Source: Kribbella albertanoniae
Lineage (GTDB): Bacteria; Actinomycetota; Actinomycetes; Propionibacteriales; Kribbellaceae
NCBI RefSeq assembly: GCF_004348455.1
Contig: NZ_SMKA01000040.1
Span: 1-43,223, forward strand
Length of the DNA: 43,223 nt
Direction of reading: 5' to 3'
The notes below the pieces were generated by a model. The model made no database searches. It was not told the DNA's origin and saw only the letters and a program-made list of their open reading frames with translations. Of the stretch, positions 25,500 through 33,821 are shown in pieces; positions within the stretch are counted from its first letter, which is position 1, and every line of letters begins with the position of its first letter. The position numbers and the translations under genes were made by a program.

Positions 25500-26432
25500 A
25501 TGCTTCTCAGGATCTTCACCGAACCCCAGCAAGGCGCCTCGTACGACGATCTCCTCGCGGTCGCCCGGAAGACCGAGGAGAACGGCTTCGACGCGTTCTT
25601 CCGCTCCGACCACTACCTCGTGATGGGCGACGGCGACGGCTTGCCGGGCCCGACCGACTCCTGGATCACGCTCGCCGGCCTGGCCCGCGAGACCCAGCGC
25701 ATCAAGCTCGGAACCCTCGTCAGCTCGGCCACTTTCCGCAACCCCGGCGTGCTCGCGATCACGGTCGCGCAGGTCGACCAGATGAGTGGCGGTCGCGCGG
25801 AGCTCGGGCTCGGTGCCGGGTGGTTCGAGGCGGAGCACACGGCGTACGGCCTGGACTTCCCGGACACTCCGGGCCGGTTCGACCTGCTGACCGAGCAGCT
25901 CGCACTGATCACCGGGCTGTGGGACACACCGGTGGGGGAGAAGTACAACTTCCAGGGCGAGCACTACCAGCTCACCGACTCCCCGGCCCTGCCGAAGCCG
26001 GTCCAGCAGCCGCACCCGCCGATCATCGTCGGCGGCGCAGGCAAGAAGCGGACGCCGGCCCTGGCCGCGCAGTACGCGAGCGAGTTCAACGCCGGCTTCC
26101 GCTCGCCGGAGGAGACGAAAGCGATGTTCGATCGCGTCCGAGCAGCCTGTACGGCGGCCGGTCGCGACCCGCAGACGCTGAACCTGTCGACCGCACACAC
26201 CGTCGTCGTCGGGAAGGACGATGCCGAGGTGAAGCGCCGGGCGGATGCCATCGGCCGGGACGTCGACGAGCTCCGGAAGGGCGCCATCGCCGGTACGCCG
26301 GCCGAGGTGGTCGAGCGCCTGGGCGAGTTCGCGGCGGCAGGGTCGCAGCGCCAGTACGTGCAGATCATGGATCTGCAGGACCTGGACCACCTCGACCTGA
26401 TCGCGTCGGACGTTCTTCCCCAGGTCTCCTGA
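25500..26432 (+). CDS. LLM-class (F420-dependent) oxidoreductase
   Basis: A 310-aa TIM-barrel flavin- or F420-dependent oxidoreductase of the luciferase-like superfamily. Family segments are FDAFFRSDHYLVM, IKLGTLVSSATFRNPGVLA, ELGLGAGWFEAEH and PPIIVGGAGKKRTPALAAQYA. The non-prolyl cis-peptide region and phosphate-binding GG are consistent with F420, which actinobacteria use, but FMN cannot be excluded. The substrate is unknown. The ATG lies 10 bp after the previous stop and the gene looks leaderless. Its C-terminal TPAEVVERLGEFAAAG is a common ending in this group. Confidence 0.88.
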   Translation: MLLRIFTEPQQGASYDDLLAVARKTEENGFDAFFRSDHYLVMGDGDGLPGPTDSWITLAGLARETQRIKLGTLVSSATFRNPGVLAITVAQVDQMSGGRAELGLGAGWFEAEHTAYGLDFPDTPGRFDLLTEQLALITGLWDTPVGEKYNFQGEHYQLTDSPALPKPVQQPHPPIIVGGAGKKRTPALAAQYASEFNAGFRSPEETKAMFDRVRAACTAAGRDPQTLNLSTAHTVVVGKDDAEVKRRADAIGRDVDELRKGAIAGTPAEVVERLGEFAAAGSQRQYVQIMDLQDLDHLDLIASDVLPQVS

Positions 26433-26463
26433 TTCATTCGAGAAAGTGACTCGATGTCGTGTA

Positions 26464-26477
26464 TCTTGATGTCGAGA
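26464..26477. promoter_or_regulatory. Palindromic element upstream of acnA
   Basis: TCTTGA-TG-TCGAGA is an imperfect dyad (5 of 6 pairs), and a related half CTCGATGTCGTG lies just upstream at 26450-26461. It sits 103 bp before the acnA start. It may be a regulator site; the regulator is not known to me. Confidence 0.4.
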
Positions 26478-26490
26478 GACTTCCCCGCCA

Positions 26491-26509
26491 CCAGGTTAGG
26501 TTTACCTGA
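26491..26509. promoter_or_regulatory. Putative IdeR/DtxR iron box upstream of acnA
   Basis: CCAGGTTAGGTTTACCTGA matches 14 of 19 positions of the IdeR consensus TTAGGTTAGGCTAACCTAA, including the AGGTTAGG core. It is itself a dyad (AGGTTAGG and CCTGACCT). It ends 70 bp before the acnA ATG and overlaps a possible -10 (TAGGTT, 26497-26502). Confidence 0.55.
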
Positions 26510-26579
26510 CCTCGTGGCCGGGCCGGGGGCCCGGAAGGATGGGCCTCAGCGGAACTGGACCGGATAGAGGAGCAGGTTG

Positions 26580-29354
26580 ATGGCGAGCGTCGACAGCTTC
26601 GGTGCCCAGGGGGCACTCGAGGTCAACGGACAGTCGTACGAGATCTTCAGGTTGGCGGGTATCGAGGGGGCGGAGACGCTGCCCTACTCCCTCAAGGTGC
26701 TGCTGGAGAACCTGCTGCGCACCGAGGACGGCGCGAACATCACCGCCGACCACATCCGCAAACTCGGCAACTGGGACCAGAACGCGGCTCCGGACACGGA
26801 GATCCAGTTCACCCCGGCCCGGGTGATCATGCAGGACTTCACCGGCGTGCCGTGTGTGGTCGACCTGGCCACGATGCGCGAGGCGGTCGCCGAGCTCGGG
26901 GGTGACCCGACCAAGATCAACCCGCTGGCGCCGGCCGAGCTGGTCATCGACCACTCGGTGATCATCGACGTCTTCGGCCGTCAGGACGCGTTCGAGCGCA
27001 ACGTCGAGCTGGAGTACGAGCGCAACCGCGAGCGGTACCAGTTCCTGCGCTGGGGCCAGACCGCGTTCGACGAGTTCAAGGTCGTCCCGCCGGGCACCGG
27101 CATCGTGCACCAGGTGAACATCGAGCACCTCGCGCGCACGGTGATGGTCCGCAACGGCCAGGCGTACCCCGACACCTGCGTCGGCACCGACAGCCACACC
27201 ACGATGGTGAACGGCCTCGGCGTGCTGGGCTGGGGCGTCGGCGGTATCGAGGCCGAGGCCGCGATGCTCGGCCAGCCGGTCAGCATGCTGATCCCGAAGG
27301 TGGTCGGCTTCAAGCTGACCGGTTCGGTTCCGGCCGGCGCGACCGCGACCGACGTCGTACTGACGATCACCCAGATGCTGCGCAAGCACGGTGTGGTCGG
27401 CAAGTTCGTCGAGTTCTACGGCGACGGTGTGACCGCGGTGCCGCTGGCCAACCGCGCCACCATCGGCAACATGAGCCCGGAGTTCGGCTCGACCTGTGCG
27501 ATCTTCCCGATCGACGACATCACGCTGGAGTACCTGCGCCTGACCGGCCGCGGCGACGACGAGGTCGCGCTCGTCGAGGCCTACGCCAAGGAGCAGGGCC
27601 TGTGGCACAACCCCGCCATCGAGCCGCGGTTCTCGGAGTACCTCGAGCTGGACCTGTCGACCGTCGTACCGTCGATCGCCGGACCGAAGCGCCCACAGGA
27701 CCGGGTCGCGCTGAGCGAGGCCAAGGAAGGCTTCCGCGGCGTGCTCGTCGACTACGCCGTCGAGGAGCTCGAGGTCGACCCGTCGGAGACCGGGAGCTTC
27801 CCGGCCAGCGACGCGCCGAACGGGCACGGCAACGTCGACGACAACCCGCACGAGGTTGCCGCCAGCAAGGATCGTGCGACCAAGAAGACCAAGATCACCC
27901 TGGACGGCCAGGAGATCGAGCTCGACCACGGCCACGTCGTGATCGCCTCCATCACCTCCTGCACCAACACGTCCAACCCGTCGGTGATGATGGCCGCCGC
28001 GCTGCTGGCCAAGAACGCGGTCGACAAGGGGCTCGCCTCCAAGCCGTGGGTGAAGACGTCACTGGCCCCCGGGTCGAAGGTCGTCACCGACTACTACGAG
28101 AAGGCCGGCGTCACGCCGTACCTGGAGAAGCTCGGCTTCCACCTGGTCGGTTACGGCTGCACGACCTGTATCGGGAACTCCGGCCCGCTCCCGGAGGCTG
28201 TATCGGCCGGCGTCCAGGCGGCCGATCTGGCGGTGGTGTCGGTGCTGTCCGGCAACCGCAACTTCGAGGGCCGGATCAACCCGGACGTGAAGATGAACTA
28301 CCTGGCGAGCCCGCCGCTGGTGATCGCGTACGCGCTGGCCGGCACGATGGACTTCGACTTCGAGACCGATGCCCTGGGCAAGGACACGGACGGCAACGAC
28401 GTGTTCCTCAAGGACATCTGGCCGACCACGGCGGACGTCGAGAGCGTGATCGCGAGCTCGATCACCAAGGAGATGTTCACCAAGGACTACGCCGACGTGT
28501 TCGCCGGTGACGAGCGCTGGCAGTCGCTGCCGACGCCGGAGGGCAAGACCTTCGCGTGGGACCCCGAGTCGACCTACGTGCGGAAGCCTCCGTACTTCGA
28601 CGGGATGGCGCACGAGCCGTCGCCGGTGACCGACATCGCCGGGGCCCGGGTGCTCGCCAAGCTCGGCGACTCGGTGACGACCGACCACATCTCGCCGGCC
28701 GGTGCGATCAAGGCCGACAGCCCGGCGGGCAAGTACCTGGCCGACCACAACATCGACCGTAAGGACTTCAACTCCTACGGTTCGCGGCGTGGCAACCACG
28801 AGGTGATGATTCGCGGCACGTTCGCGAACATCCGGCTGCGCAACCAGATCGCACCGGGCACCGAGGGCGGTTTCACCCGCGACTTCACCAAGGCCGACGC
28901 CCCGGTGACGAGCATCTACGAAGCCTCCGAGGCGTACGCCGAGGCCGGCATCCCGCTCGTCATCCTGGCCGGCAAGGAGTACGGCTCGGGTTCGTCGCGC
29001 GACTGGGCAGCCAAGGGTACGGCGCTCCTCGGCGCGCGGGCCGTGATCACGGAGTCCTTCGAGCGCATCCACCGGTCGAACCTGATCGGCATGGGCGTGC
29101 TCCCGCTGCAGTACCCCGAGGGCGAGAACGCGGAGTCGCTCGGTCTGACCGGCGAGGAGACCTTCGACATCAGCGGCGTCACCGCGCTGAACGACGGTTC
29201 GATCCCGCGCACCGTGCACGTCACCGCGACGTCGCCGGCGGGCGAGGTCAAGGAGTTCGACGCGGTCGTCCGCATCGACACCCCCGGTGAGGCGGACTAC
29301 TACCGCAACGGCGGCATCCTGCAGTACGTCCTCCGCTCCCTGATCGCCAACTGA
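26580..29354 (+). CDS. acnA: Aconitate hydratase A
   Basis: Interconverts citrate and isocitrate in the TCA cycle using a [4Fe-4S] cluster; a monomeric cytosolic enzyme of the AcnA/IRP1 type (924 aa). Cluster ligands are C461 (ITSCTNTS), C527 and C530 ([10 protein letters not shown]). Substrate-binding segments include [20 protein letters not shown] near 200 and [15 protein letters not shown] in the C-terminal swivelling domain. A linker at about 395-445 ([20 protein letters not shown]) is charged and variable. The ATG has AGAGGAG seven bases upstream. A likely iron box and another dyad precede it. Confidence 0.97.
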   Translation: MASVDSFGAQGALEVNGQSYEIFRLAGIEGAETLPYSLKVLLENLLRTEDGANITADHIRKLGNWDQNAAPDTEIQFTPARVIMQDFTGVPCVVDLATMREAVAELGGDPTKINPLAPAELVIDHSVIIDVFGRQDAFERNVELEYERNRERYQFLRWGQTAFDEFKVVPPGTGIVHQVNIEHLARTVMVRNGQAYPDTCVGTDSHTTMVNGLGVLGWGVGGIEAEAAMLGQPVSMLIPKVVGFKLTGSVPAGATATDVVLTITQMLRKHGVVGKFVEFYGDGVTAVPLANRATIGNMSPEFGSTCAIFPIDDITLEYLRLTGRGDDEVALVEAYAKEQGLWHNPAIEPRFSEYLELDLSTVVPSIAGPKRPQDRVALSEAKEGFRGVLVDYAVEELEVDPSETGSFPASDAPNGHGNVDDNPHEVAASKDRATKKTKITLDGQEIELDHGHVVIASITSCTNTSNPSVMMAAALLAKNAVDKGLASKPWVKTSLAPGSKVVTDYYEKAGVTPYLEKLGFHLVGYGCTTCIGNSGPLPEAVSAGVQAADLAVVSVLSGNRNFEGRINPDVKMNYLASPPLVIAYALAGTMDFDFETDALGKDTDGNDVFLKDIWPTTADVESVIASSITKEMFTKDYADVFAGDERWQSLPTPEGKTFAWDPESTYVRKPPYFDGMAHEPSPVTDIAGARVLAKLGDSVTTDHISPAGAIKADSPAGKYLADHNIDRKDFNSYGSRRGNHEVMIRGTFANIRLRNQIAPGTEGGFTRDFTKADAPVTSIYEASEAYAEAGIPLVILAGKEYGSGSSRDWAAKGTALLGARAVITESFERIHRSNLIGMGVLPLQYPEGENAESLGLTGEETFDISGVTALNDGSIPRTVHVTATSPAGEVKEFDAVVRIDTPGEADYYRNGGILQYVLRSLIAN

Positions 29355-29362
29355 TCAAACGG

Positions 29363-29396
29363 AAGGGCCGACCGGACTGCACTCCGGTCGGCCCTT
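29363..29396. terminator. Bidirectional terminator after acnA
   Basis: AAGGGCCGACCGGA (29363-29376) and its perfect inverse at 29383-29396 form a 14-bp stem with loop CTGCAC, followed by TCTCG on the plus side. It separates acnA from the convergent gene ending at 29403. Confidence 0.9.
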
Positions 29397-29402
29397 TCTC
29401 GT

Positions 29403-30533
29403 TTAGCGGAATCGGTTGCAGCTGAGGCCTTCCTGGTAGTCGTAGGCAGGTTTGCCGGTCTTGGACTCCGGCTTGACCTTGCCGGCGATCTCGTCGGCAA
29501 GGTGCCAGATGTGCTCGTGGAGCCAGCCCTCGGCCTGCATCTCGTGCAGGATCTTCCAGGACTTGCTGCCCTGCATGGCCTTCACGGCCTCGGCTGCCTT
29601 GGCCTTGTCACCGGACTTCGTCGCGGCGCTCCACTGGTCGAGCCACGCACAGGACGCCGCGGCGGTCACTCGAGCGCCGAGTTGGTACCGCCCGATCACG
29701 GTCTCCTTGTACAGCGGTGCCTTGTTGAAGCCCTTCGGTACCGTGATATCGGCGAGCATGCCGTCGACGGACGCCCGAACATTCTCCGGCTTCACGACCG
29801 ATTCGGGCATCGCGCCGAGCCAGGTGTTGACGTCGACCTTCTTCAGCTTGCCGAGGATTTCCCGGTAGGCCTCCTCGGAGCCGAGGTCGGCGTCGAACTG
29901 CACGTACGTCGCGCCCTTCGAGGGCAGCATGAAGACGATCTTGAAGTTCTCCTTGGGGATGGGAGTCGGCGGGTACTTGCGCGGCGTGTTTGCGGCCGGT
30001 GGAGCGTGCCGGAACAGGGTGCCCGTCTGCCCGAGCACCTGGACCTCGGTGCGGGAGACCGCGTCATGGGCCCAGCCGTCGAAGCGGGACTTGTACTCCT
30101 TGGTCGGGTACCAGGTGAGGTCGAAGGTCTTGTCTCCGTTGGCGAACTCCAGATCCCCCGAATCCTTGGTGAGCTCGGTAACCTGGCTGATCTTCCAGGC
30201 CGGGTCGTCGATCAGGATCCGCTCGTTGGCCTCGGCGATCGCACGGAGCTCCGCGGCGTACGCCGGTTGCGGGGCCACGAACGGCGCGACCGGACTGTCC
30301 TTGGGCAGTACGGCGCCCACGACGGCGACCGCTGCCGCAACGGCAACCGCGGCGGCCGCGCCGATGGCGAATCGGCGGCGCCTGCTCGGCCGCGGCCGGG
30401 TGGCGGGTTCGGTGGTGGTCAAGATCTCCTCCAGCAGTTCGGACTCGGCGCGGTCGGTCGGCAGGTGCCGGACGCTGTCGTCGCCGAACGGGTTGGCCCG
30501 TGCGAGCAGCCGGTCGAGTTCGCGGTCGTTCAT
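29403..30533 (-). CDS. ECF-associated single-pass membrane protein, putative anti-sigma factor
   Basis: A 376-aa protein. A cytoplasmic N-terminus (residues 1-53, ending in RRRRR-like basic residues) is followed by one Ala/Val membrane helix (about 55-75) and a large extracytoplasmic domain with no recognised enzyme motif. The layout matches membrane partners encoded after ECF sigma factors in actinobacteria (the CU044_5270-type group); zinc-binding HxxxCxxC of classical ZAS anti-sigmas is absent. The ATG overlaps the sigma-factor stop (30530-30533) and has AGGAGGAG just upstream, so the two are made together. Anti-sigma activity is inferred from position. Confidence 0.75.
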   Translation of the reverse strand: MNDRELDRLLARANPFGDDSVRHLPTDRAESELLEEILTTTEPATRPRPSRRRRFAIGAAAAVAVAAAVAVVGAVLPKDSPVAPFVAPQPAYAAELRAIAEANERILIDDPAWKISQVTELTKDSGDLEFANGDKTFDLTWYPTKEYKSRFDGWAHDAVSRTEVQVLGQTGTLFRHAPPAANTPRKYPPTPIPKENFKIVFMLPSKGATYVQFDADLGSEEAYREILGKLKKVDVNTWLGAMPESVVKPENVRASVDGMLADITVPKGFNKAPLYKETVIGRYQLGARVTAAASCAWLDQWSAATKSGDKAKAAEAVKAMQGSKSWKILHEMQAEGWLHEHIWHLADEIAGKVKPESKTGKPAYDYQEGLSCNRFR

Positions 30534-31129
30534 CGCTCCTCCTGAGCTGGTCGCAGTGCTCTGTCATCCCGTACATGTCCGTGATCCGCGAAGGCGTCTC
30601 CCAAGCGTTTTCGCAACCGCCCGCGCGCCCGGTGCAACCGGGTCCGAACCACCCGCGCCGGTACGTCGAGCACCACGGCCACCTCCTGAGGATCGAGGCT
30701 CTCCCACGTGGTGAGCATCAGTAGTTCACGATCGGTCTCACTCAGCCCGTCCAGAGCAGCAATCAGTACGGCGTTCGCCTCGACCCCGTCGGCATGGTCC
30801 GGTACGACGTCCTCCAGCTCCACCCGCAGTCGCTCACCGAGCCGGTCCCGCCGCTGCACCCCGCGCCGGTGATTCGCGAGCACCCGGCGGGCGACGCCGT
30901 ACAGCCAGAGCCTCGCCGTACCGTCGGCCGGCACCTCATCGAACCGGCGCCACGCAACCAGCATGGTGTCGGCCACGACGTCCGCGGCGTCGTCGGCGGA
31001 GCCGCAGCGACGCAGCGCATAGCCCAGCAACTCCCGGAAGTTCTGCTCGAACAGCTCCCGGAACTCGTCCTCGGCCGTCGGCCGCAACCTGATCGGTAGC
31101 GGGACGGGTGGACTCGGGGGAGACGTCAT
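30530..31129 (-). CDS. ECF-type RNA polymerase sigma factor
   Basis: A 199-aa sigma-70-family factor with only regions 2 and 4. Region 2 is FEQNFRELLGYALRRCGSAD through MLVAWRRFDEVP (residues 27-70). Region 4 is LDGLSETDRELLMLTTWESL through VRTRLHRARGRLRKRL (about 128-178), with its HTH recognition helix in PARVVRTRLHRAR. It would direct RNA polymerase to a small regulon, probably its own operon. Upstream on the minus strand, a GGAATG and CATACT pair with 15-bp spacing could be its promoter. It is divergent from the phosphotransferase at 31227. Confidence 0.88.
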   Translation of the reverse strand: MTSPPSPPVPLPIRLRPTAEDEFRELFEQNFRELLGYALRRCGSADDAADVVADTMLVAWRRFDEVPADGTARLWLYGVARRVLANHRRGVQRRDRLGERLRVELEDVVPDHADGVEANAVLIAALDGLSETDRELLMLTTWESLDPQEVAVVLDVPARVVRTRLHRARGRLRKRLGDAFADHGHVRDDRALRPAQEER

Positions 31130-31226
31130 ACCTTGTCCATGTCCGGCAGTATGCGCGGCGTCTCAGGTCATTCCTGCCGGCCGAAATTGCATCGCCCGCC
31201 GGCTCGGCGCGTGGAACACTCCCCGG

Positions 31227-32249
31227 ATGCCGATCAACGCCGAGCAGGTTGCCGACGCGTTCGACCTCGGGCCGGTCCTGGAGGACCGCCCGCTGGCCAA
31301 CGGGGACCGCCCCGCCGTCACTCGCGTCGTGTCCACGACGAAGGGACGCTGGGTGGTCAAGCACGACAGCGTCGCCGACCGCCCCGATCTCGCGGAGTGG
31401 CAGCGTACGAAGGCTTGGACCGTGCACAGGCTGGAGAGCGCCGCCGCAGCGGCCGGCATCCCCATGCCGCACCCAGTCCAACCGCCAGAGCCGAGCGTGG
31501 GCTTCTGGTACGCGCCGCCGGACGCCAGCGATCTCGTCCGGGTGACCACCTGGGTGGAGGGTCGCGATCTGCGAGACGCCCGGGTCCCCGACGAGGAGCT
31601 GGCCCCTTGGCTCGGCGGCGTGCTGGCCCGGATCGCCCGGCTGGACGTGGCGGTCGACCAGAACGCAGACGCGTCGCCGGTCCACCCGCTGGACGAGTGG
31701 CGGGACTGGGTCCGGGAGGCCGAAGGTACGGCGGACCCGGCGCTCGGCGGGGCCGCTCGCGCCGTGCTCGGAGTGGTCGAGGACTCGGCAGACCTGGTCG
31801 CCGACGCATACCGGAACCGCCCGCCCCTGACGATGACCCACGGAGACGCTGCCCGGGCCAACATCCTCGCCACCCCGACCGGACTGGTACTGATCGACTG
31901 GGAGTCCGCGACCGCCGATGTCGCCTGGTGGGACGCGGTGAGCAACGCCGTCCGGCTGGCCGCTCCCGACGAGCGGAGCATCGCGGGCGGGGACCCTCGG
32001 ATCGTTCGGTCGCTGATCGGCGCCTACCGGGAGCACGGCGGCCCGGCCGGGCCGGCCGATGCGACGGCCTTCGCCGGGCTGCTTGTCGGGCACCTCAGCT
32101 TCACTGCCTGGTGTCTGTGGGTGGCGCTGGGACACCGCGACGAGAGCGCGGAGCAGGTCGCGTTCTGCACCCGCTCGCTCCACGACGCCGCCGAGCACCT
32201 GCCACGGATCCTGCGCGAACTCGACGACTGGGCCCGGCTGCTGGCGTGA
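31227..32249 (+). CDS. Aminoglycoside phosphotransferase-family protein
   Basis: A 340-aa kinase-like phosphotransferase. The ATP-lobe lysine is in GRWVVKHDS; the catalytic loop is HGDAARANIL (H205) and the metal-binding Asp is in DWES (D224). The C-terminal half is helical. The substrate is unknown and the protein is only distantly similar in sequence to the phosphotransferase at 5580-6560 (both keep the HGD and DW motifs). The ATG at 31227 follows no clear ribosome binding site. A GC-rich hairpin follows the stop. Confidence 0.83.
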   Translation: MPINAEQVADAFDLGPVLEDRPLANGDRPAVTRVVSTTKGRWVVKHDSVADRPDLAEWQRTKAWTVHRLESAAAAAGIPMPHPVQPPEPSVGFWYAPPDASDLVRVTTWVEGRDLRDARVPDEELAPWLGGVLARIARLDVAVDQNADASPVHPLDEWRDWVREAEGTADPALGGAARAVLGVVEDSADLVADAYRNRPPLTMTHGDAARANILATPTGLVLIDWESATADVAWWDAVSNAVRLAAPDERSIAGGDPRIVRSLIGAYREHGGPAGPADATAFAGLLVGHLSFTAWCLWVALGHRDESAEQVAFCTRSLHDAAEHLPRILRELDDWARLLA

Positions 32250-32253
32250 CAGA

Positions 32254-32282
32254 GGGCCGACCGGTGGACAACCGGCCGGCCC
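32254..32282. terminator. Terminator after the phosphotransferase gene
   Basis: GGGCCGACCGG (32254-32264) and CCGGCCGGCCC (32272-32282) pair at 10 of 11 positions around a 7-nt loop, followed by CCTTC. It stands between this gene and the convergent protease gene. Confidence 0.75.
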
Positions 32283-32294
32283 CCTTCAGCTAAC

Positions 32295-33119
32295 TCAGGT
32301 GCCGGAGAGCGGGTAGATCCGCGGCAGGAGGTTGTAGTCGTCGCTGTTCGGACGGAGTGAGATGTAGGTGCCCGAGTACAGGCAGCTGGATGTACTGGTG
32401 TTGTGGGCGAGAGACAGTGCGTGGCCGAGCTCGTGGCAGGCGATCGTGCGGTGCTGGTTCGCGCTCAGCGGGTAGCTGTCGTTGAGCTGCACCGTCACCG
32501 GTCCCTGGGTTCCAGGCGACCAGGTGGTCAGGCCGTACCAGCCGGTGGCGCCGTAGGCGCCGTTGTAGACGTGCACGCAGTGCGTGCCCCCAGGGCAGCC
32601 GGCGGTGTGCCAGCGGTAGTAGGCGTCGATGCCGACTGCCTGGTACCAGTCGTTCACCGCGGCTGTGACGGGCCAGGCGGACGATGTGTGGTCCAGGAAG
32701 TAGACCTGCGGGTCGCGGTAGGCGCCGTAGCTCCACCGGTGGTCACACCACTCCCGAGCAGTTCCGTAGCTCAGACAGGCGAGTGGCTGGTTGACCTTCT
32801 GCCCAGGCTGGGCGGTGGGCGGCTCCTGGCCTTTCGCCAGTATGCCGGTCACCCCGCTCCGCCGGAGCATGTCGCGCAGTTGATCCGGCGACACGCCTTC
32901 TGCCGGATCGTAGATGGTGACGGACACTGTGCCGTCCTTGGCCTTGCCGGTCACATAGACGGTGTCCGAGTGATCGTCGGCAGCAGGTGCTGCCGGGGTT
33001 GCCGTGCGGGTAGACGCGGCCTGGGCGTCACTCGGCTGGGCGCTGCTGGTGCCGGCTGCTGCCAGCACCACGAGCCCGCCGGCGGCGAGTACCGCACTGA
33101 TGCGTACTGCTTGCCTCAT
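32295..33119 (-). CDS. Secreted matrixin-like zinc metalloprotease
   Basis: A 274-aa exported protein: signal peptide (residues 1-27, cleavage near SSAQP), a propeptide-like region (about 28-110) and a C-terminal metzincin domain. The zinc site is HELGHALSLAH (H229, H233 and H239 with catalytic E230). The expected Met-turn reads SSCLYSG, with Leu where related proteins have Met. Six cysteines in the mature part suggest disulfides. The ATG at 33119 has GGGAGGGAA directly upstream. The gene is divergent from a HEAT-repeat gene across a region of inverted repeats. Substrate unknown. Confidence 0.85.
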   Translation of the reverse strand: MRQAVRISAVLAAGGLVVLAAAGTSSAQPSDAQAASTRTATPAAPAADDHSDTVYVTGKAKDGTVSVTIYDPAEGVSPDQLRDMLRRSGVTGILAKGQEPPTAQPGQKVNQPLACLSYGTAREWCDHRWSYGAYRDPQVYFLDHTSSAWPVTAAVNDWYQAVGIDAYYRWHTAGCPGGTHCVHVYNGAYGATGWYGLTTWSPGTQGPVTVQLNDSYPLSANQHRTIACHELGHALSLAHNTSTSSCLYSGTYISLRPNSDDYNLLPRIYPLSGT

Positions 33120-33146
33120 CGTTCCCTCCCTTGTGATCCGGCGGCG

Positions 33147-33229
33147 CGGTTGCCACCGGACGCTTTGATTGCAGCGGTTCGGGTGGCAACCGAACAGGCA
33201 GATGGACCGGCAGGTCGATTGCTGCCGGT
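33147..33229. promoter_or_regulatory. Inverted repeats in the protease/HEAT divergent region
   Basis: CGGTTGCCACC (33147-33157) and GGTGGCAACCG (33182-33192) are perfect 11-bp inverted copies 24 bp apart. A second pair, ACCGGCAG (33206-33213) and CTGCCGGT (33222-33229), follows. They occupy the shared upstream region of two divergent genes and could be operators or leader hairpins. Confidence 0.5.
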
Positions 33230-33266
33230 GCCGGAAATTGTCGGTACGACGGGATTTACTGAACTC

Positions 33267-33821
33267 ATGACTCAGGACCATCCGCGCGACGTGGTGCAGG
33301 CAGCCGTTGCCGCGCACGGCGAAGACACGGTGATCGACTGGGCGGTCGCGTTCCTGACCGGCGAGATCTCCGGAGAAGCGGCGTACGGCGAGGAGCTGCC
33401 GAAGCTGGCCGCGCTGACCGGCTCGGCGAATCCGGGCGGCTGGAGTCAGCCGGTCGACCCGGTCAACTACTACTGGATCCGGGTCTGGGCCGCGCGGGTC
33501 TTCCTCTACGTCTGGCGGGACGACGTGGTGGATGCGCTGCTGGCGGTGGCGGATGATCCGGCCTGGCGAGTGCGTGAACACGTCGCTCGGATCACTGCGC
33601 AACGAGAGCTCGGCCAACTGGTCGACGCGTTGCTCCCGATGCTGGAGCACGAGTTGCCGCGGGTGCGGGCGGCCGCCGTCCGGGCGATCGGGGCAGCGGG
33701 GGAGTACGAGCATGCCGAGGCGGTTGAGGCGCTGGCAGGCGACCCGGACCATACAGTCCGGGTCGCCGTTGAGCGTGCCTTGGTCAAACTCAGTGAGCGG
33801 TTGGACCGCCCTATGACCTAG
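33267..33821 (+). CDS. HEAT-repeat protein
   Basis: A 184-aa cytosolic helical-repeat protein. From about residue 85 there are three HEAT/PBS-lyase-type repeats (WRDDVVDALLAVADDPAWRV, LPMLEHELPRVRAAAVRAIG and EALAGDPDHTVRVAVERAL). The N-terminal part is helical with Trp-rich YYWIRVWAARVFLYVW. Such proteins are binding scaffolds, and no partner is evident. ATG at 33267 is the first Met before the conserved part. The stop TAG shares CTAG with the stop of the convergent subtilase gene. Confidence 0.8.
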   Translation: MTQDHPRDVVQAAVAAHGEDTVIDWAVAFLTGEISGEAAYGEELPKLAALTGSANPGGWSQPVDPVNYYWIRVWAARVFLYVWRDDVVDALLAVADDPAWRVREHVARITAQRELGQLVDALLPMLEHELPRVRAAAVRAIGAAGEYEHAEAVEALAGDPDHTVRVAVERALVKLSERLDRPMT

